This document shows positions 60,636-64,000 of a stretch of DNA of 64,000 bases, in pieces. The stretch is taken from assembly GCA_010645155.1 (NCBI GenBank), contig CM021323.1, positions 10,226,196 through 10,290,195 of the forward strand, in the 5' to 3' direction. The notes under the pieces are model-generated. The model was not told where the DNA came from, ran no database searches, and saw nothing but the letters and a program-made list of their open reading frames with translations. Source of the DNA: Tigriopus japonicus. Taxonomy: Eukaryota; Arthropoda; Copepoda; Harpacticoida; Harpacticidae. The translations under genes were made by a program, and so were the position numbers. How positions within the stretch are numbered: the stretch's first letter is position 1; the number at the start of each line of letters is the position of its first letter.

Positions 60636-61135
60636 ATTCGTGGAGGAGACAGCTGATGAAGTTGCCTAAAATCAATTGTAGACGGCGCCACATTTGACTA
60701 GGCGAGAATAAAATTTTGCTACGGAAGTACTGCTACCTTGAAAGTCCTTTTTAGACACTATTTCATCAGTTTTTCAAGGATTTATTGATCTAAAAACAAA
60801 AGAAAATAAGTTAACCTAATGATTTTGTCATATTTTTACCCATACACGGACACATTTCTTTTAAAAAGCGAGTTTCAGTGTACATATAATGTTGCGTAAG
60901 TTTGGAAATATCCTTAGTGCGACACTTCCGGCTCGGTAACATCAATTTGATGAATATTTATTGTCGCATCGTTGTTTGCCGTTGTTTGCAGTCAAAAAAT
61001 GGACACATTTGCAGGTAACTGACATGACACCTAGCTTTTACAAAATATGCAAAACTTATTTACGTTGGAGTTGCGTGAATGAAGAATACTATTGCGAACT
61101 AGTAGGGAACTAAAATAGACTAGAATCAAAGCTTC

Positions 61136-61318
61136 TTACTTCGGATTGTACTTTTTCCACAACTTGTAAGAGCCCAGCCGGAAAAGTCCCACTGCCGATA
61201 ATTGTTGGCTGAGAAATTGAATGATGAGCTTCGAAGTCGTGGTGCTTGGGGTCATTGAAACTAACATGGATCTGATCAAACCACCCTTCCCAGCCAGCCC
61301 TACAACAATTCCAATCAT
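61136..61318 (-). CDS. Small hypothetical ORF inside the outer TIR element
   Basis: A 60-codon frame with an ATG start. The N terminus is Gly-rich and hydrophobic (MIGIVVGLAGKGGLI), the middle Ser/Thr-rich, and the end basic (GLFRLGSYKLWKKYNPK). It lies in the unique centre of the TIR element. Composition is more protein-like than the AT-rich surroundings, so it could be a captured host fragment or an accessory gene of the element. No family recognised; it could also be chance. Confidence 0.25.
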   Translation of the reverse strand: MIGIVVGLAGKGGLIRSMLVSMTPSTTTSKLIIQFLSQQLSAVGLFRLGSYKLWKKYNPK

Positions 61319-61733
61319 TTATTGGTCGATTTTGGGGTTTAAAACCTTATCAGAGTCCCAGGGACGAATTTGGTCCTGACCAGGCAGGAAAAAATCCGTG
61401 CATGCGTCGTTTCTGACTTGCTTGATTGAAGACGTAATTTTCAAACTCACGCAACATTATATGTACACTTGAAACTCGGTTTTCGAAAGAAATGTCCAGG
61501 TGTATGGATAAAAATGTGACAAAATCATGAGGTAAACTTATTTTCAATTATTTTTAGATCAATAAATCCTTGAAAAACTGATGAAATAGTGTCTAAAAAG
61601 GACTTTCAAGGTAGCAGCACTTCCGTAGCAAAATTTTATTCTCGCCTAGTCAAATGTGGCGTCGTCTACAATCGATTTAAGGTAACTTCATCAGCTGTCT
61701 CCTCCACGAATACCCCATTGGGAGAAGCAACGG

Positions 61734-62005
61734 AGAGGATCGATATGAGCCCTATATTTCTAACAAATCTTCGTAAACAAACTTTNNNNNNNNNNNNNNN
61801 NNNNNNNNNNNNNNNNNNNNNNNNNNNNNNNNNNNNNNNNNNNNNNNNNNNNNNNNNNNNNNNNNNNNNNNNNNNNNNNNNNNNNNNNNNNNNNNNNNNN
61901 NNNNNNNNNNNNNNNNNNNNNNNNNNNNNNNNNNNNNNNNNNNNNNNNCTGAAAAGTTTGTTTACGAAGATTTGTTAGAAATATAGGGCTCATAAGAGGA
62001 TCGAT
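61734..62005. mobile_element. Palindromic TIR element with 11-bp target duplication, contains assembly gap
   Basis: TGAGCCCTATATTTCTAACA and onward (61746-61785) and its perfect inverse complement (61953-61992) face each other across 163 Ns. Directly outside lies AGAGGATCGAT at 61734-61744 and again at 61995-62005, an 11-bp target duplication. Removing the element and one duplication restores the reading frame of the ORF1-like coiled coil. The real length is unknown because the gap size may be arbitrary. Confidence 0.85.
61786..61948. other. Assembly gap (163 Ns)
   Basis: Unresolved bases located exactly between the two arms of an inverted repeat, so a hairpin probably stopped assembly. Confidence 0.97.
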
Positions 62006-62435
62006 GTACTTGAGAAAAAGCAAGAAGGAGAGCAAGCAAGAAATAAAATCGTGATTAAAGGCTTGAATTCAACCAGACCGGTGAAGGAGCGAAAATCTTA
62101 AAGAAAATTGATTTCGAGCACCCCATCAAAAATTCTAACTCCTTTGTGCCGAAGATCGTAGACGGAACCTCGAAGAAAAAGGCTTCAATCAAGATCACCT
62201 CAATTGTTGAATTTCAAACGGAGACGGACAAACCGGAGGTTTTCCGGTGCCTAGTCCGAAAAGGACGTGTCCACGAAGGCTTACATTTTGGCGATTATAT
62301 CCCATCCCATCCCAAGGACCGTTTTAGCCTAGAAAAAAAGCCTATGACTTGAGAAAGGATACTCCGGGAACGAGAATAAGAGTGGTGTTGGGGTTTCGAG
62401 GACCATTGCTCCTTGTCAAAAAAAGGGAGAATCGA

Positions 62436-63092
62436 ATTAGACATGCACAAGGTTGCTCCAAGTGAGCGTTTTAAATCATTCCGCGGGCGGCAAAACAAGG
62501 CCGTTGGCTGTGCTGAGTTGCTCAGCCCATTTTGGCGAATCCAAGTTTTTCCCATTTTGACGAGCATTTGATGATTCTAGGTCCTTGGAAACGATCGGTA
62601 TTTCACTTAAGGATACCTTGGCTGGAATTGGGTCAATAATATGCAAAAAATAATATTAGGGTGATTGATTTAAAAGCAAGTAAGCAGGCCTTGTGCTATT
62701 GCAAAAATAGGACTTAACATTGATCCAAACACTAATATTAAGATGCGGATTTATTCAGTGGGTTCCAAAGAATCATTTCAATATTTCAAAATACTTAACA
62801 TATAGAGAAATGTAATATTTTTTAACGCTTCTTTCTGTTAAGATCTAATCTTTTCTGTATCATTTTCAAGCAAACAAATTGGGCATATTTTCAACCAAGT
62901 GAAAGCAGAGGGATCAAAACGTAAAATTAAGATCGTTTCCAGGGACCTAGAATCATCAAATGCACGTTAAAATGGGAAAAACTTGGATTCGCCAAAATGG
63001 GCTGAGCAGCTCAGCACAGCCAACGGCCCTGTTTTGCCGCCCGTGGAATGATTTAAAACGCTCACTTGAAGCAACCTTATACATGTCCTATT
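62436..63092. mobile_element. TIR element of about 655 bp with about 160-bp arms
   Basis: Left arm 62436-62602 and right arm 62931-63092 are inverse copies at about 90% (TTTTAAATCATTCC.CGGGCGG; GGCCGTTGGCTGTGCTGAG; TTTGGCGAATCCAAGTTTTT). The 330-bp centre is AT-rich and non-coding. The outer limits are not sharp and no target duplication was identified. Confidence 0.8.
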
Positions 63093-63650
63093 ATGCCAAG
63101 AAAGTTTAAACAAATTTCGTACGAGGGTAAATGCTGTCTTTTGTGTGTCTTTCGTCTCTCGCTTGTAAATGTCCCACGATTTATTCCAAGGTTGCGTGCG
63201 TTTATTTATCCTAAAGCAATATTTCATTACTTAAACTAACCTAACCTAACCAAATGTTAACTTCAACTTCATTTGTTCCTTTGAAAAAAACATTATATTT
63301 ATCTGAGTCACGCAACTTATCAAAATTTCACATGTCATTTATGCAGTAACTCAGAGTCTTTCGTCCTCTCAACTATTTTGTGCCGGTCACTTGTTACCCC
63401 AGTTCATTTCTGCTCTTCAAGAACTGGGTTACCAGTCTATTTTATCAATATCGCTTTGGTACGAATCACTTTGTGCAATTTACCACTTACCTATCTTTCA
63501 CTCTTCTCAAATCATATATCAAGTCACTTACTTTGCAAAATGCTTCTTATCAGCAGAAAACTAAATACCGCAAAACCTTGTCTTGAGAATGCATGTACTC
63601 TCCTAAGGCATGGAGCTGGACTTTGATGGTGATCAGTAAAGACTGGAAGT
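63093..63650. other. AT-rich DNA
   Basis: TAACCTAACCTAACC at 63235-63250 is a short run only. No gene recognised. Confidence 0.4.
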
Positions 63651-63793
63651 TTAGACGAATAAAACTGTCAAATTAGACGAAAAAAGACGAATAAAATTGC
63701 CCGATTAGACGAAAAAAGACGAATAAAATTACCCGATTAAATGAAAAAAGACGAATAAAAGGCTTCATTTGACGAAAAAAGACGAAAAAAAAA
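63651..63793. repeat. Tandem minisatellite, 32-bp unit, about 4 copies
   Basis: The unit is approximately AAAATTGCCCGATTAGACGA followed by AAAAAGACGAAT; copies differ by a few bases and the last is truncated into GACGAAAAAAGACGAAAAAA. Confidence 0.88.
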
Positions 63794-64000
63794 CACTGTC
63801 TTTCACGGTAAAAAACTAACGAATTGCCTGTAAAGAGGATACAAAGAGCCTTAAACTGCTGCCCACAAAGTAGACGAAAAGTACGTCCCAATTGAGGGGA
63901 AACACCTGCTCACTTGTGTAAAACGACAAAATATACAAAAGTAAGGAAGGAAAAGTGCCAAAGGAGCAAGAAATGGTCAGTGGTACATATTAATTTTAAA
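63794..64000. other. Right end of the window
   Basis: AT-rich, no feature recognised. Confidence 0.4.

Larger units (their letters stand above)
58726..61716. mobile_element. Outer TIR element with about 275-bp terminal inverted repeats
   Basis: Right TIR 61439-61716 (ends CCACGAATACCCC). Left TIR is the inverse complement, in two pieces: GGGGTATTCGTGGAG at 58726-58740, then 60646-60907 after a nested insertion. The arms agree at roughly 90% by eye. Without the insertion the element is about 1.09 kb, with a unique centre of about 530 bp (60908-61438). The ends read GGGGTATTCGTGG. No transposase recognised and no clear target duplication at the outer ends. Confidence 0.82.
61717..62433 (+). 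pseudogene. LINE ORF1-like coding remnant, interrupted by a palindromic element
   Basis: Read across the insertion at 61745-61994, the plus strand gives LGEATERIDVLEKK followed by QEGEQARNKIVIKGLN, a coiled coil leading into the RRNN-(I/V)VIxGL type junction of LINE ORF1 proteins, then a stop at about 62101. Another frame, 62146-62352 (PKIVDGTSKKKASIKITSIVEF...), may be the RNA-binding part after a frameshift. Multiple stops and frameshifts mean it is not functional. Confidence 0.5.

Noticed and set aside
1..64000. CRISPR arrays, operons or bacterial-type systems
   Set aside because: The window is clearly animal nuclear DNA with spliced genes; no array of regular spaced repeats was seen, and the tandem repeats lack variable spacers.

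Overview
This is eukaryotic, animal-type nuclear DNA. Genes are interrupted by GT-AG introns, intergenic space is long and AT-rich, and there are Pol III SINEs, LINE pieces and many short terminal-inverted-repeat (TIR) transposons. The BTB-C2H2 regulator of tramtrack/broad type and the secreted chymotrypsin-fold protease of brachyurin (crab collagenase) type point to an arthropod, most likely a small-genome crustacean such as a copepod. The species assignment is inference.

Layout. 1-430: decayed non-LTR reverse transcriptase, minus strand. 1799-4157 (+): long-chain acyl-CoA synthetase of ACSL3/4 type, two exons. 5584-7473 (-): BTB/POZ plus two C2H2 fingers, single coding exon, with likely spliced 5' UTR exons up to about 8.3 kb. 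8.8-9.8 kb: a tRNA-derived SINE and a TIR element. 11184-26895 (+): complete 13-exon gene for the proteasome activator PA200/PSME4 (1982 residues by my exon joins), with a second SINE copy of the same family in its large intron 11. 27-35 kb: gene-poor DNA holding at least six short TIR or foldback elements (two hAT-like or mariner-like with target duplications). About 35.3-35.7 kb: likely promoter and non-coding first exon on +. 36-49 kb: mostly unannotatable, microsatellites and one assembly gap. 49236-50357 (-): three-exon secreted serine protease with a TATA box. 51.2-51.7 kb: hAT-like element. 52984-55689 (+): three 3' exons of a Ser/Thr/Pro-rich single-pass membrane protein whose 5' coding exon(s) I could not locate. 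If the 35.3 kb exon belongs to it, the protease is nested in its intron.

57.5-63.1 kb is the most unusual part. A LINE ORF1-like coding region is split by a series of TIR elements: an outer element (58726-61716) with about 275-bp TIRs, a second element (58741-60635) with about 180-bp TIRs inserted in the left TIR of the first and flanked by a 10-bp target duplication, and a third palindromic element (61745-61994), containing an N gap and flanked by an 11-bp duplication. Two further foldback elements sit on either side. The order of insertion can be read from the sequence itself.

The genes do not form a functional cluster: lipid activation, transcription control, proteasome activation, extracellular proteolysis and a mucin-like surface protein are independent functions in ordinary animal gene order. 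All coordinates of splice joins come from reading frame continuity plus GT-AG signals and were not checked by transcript data.
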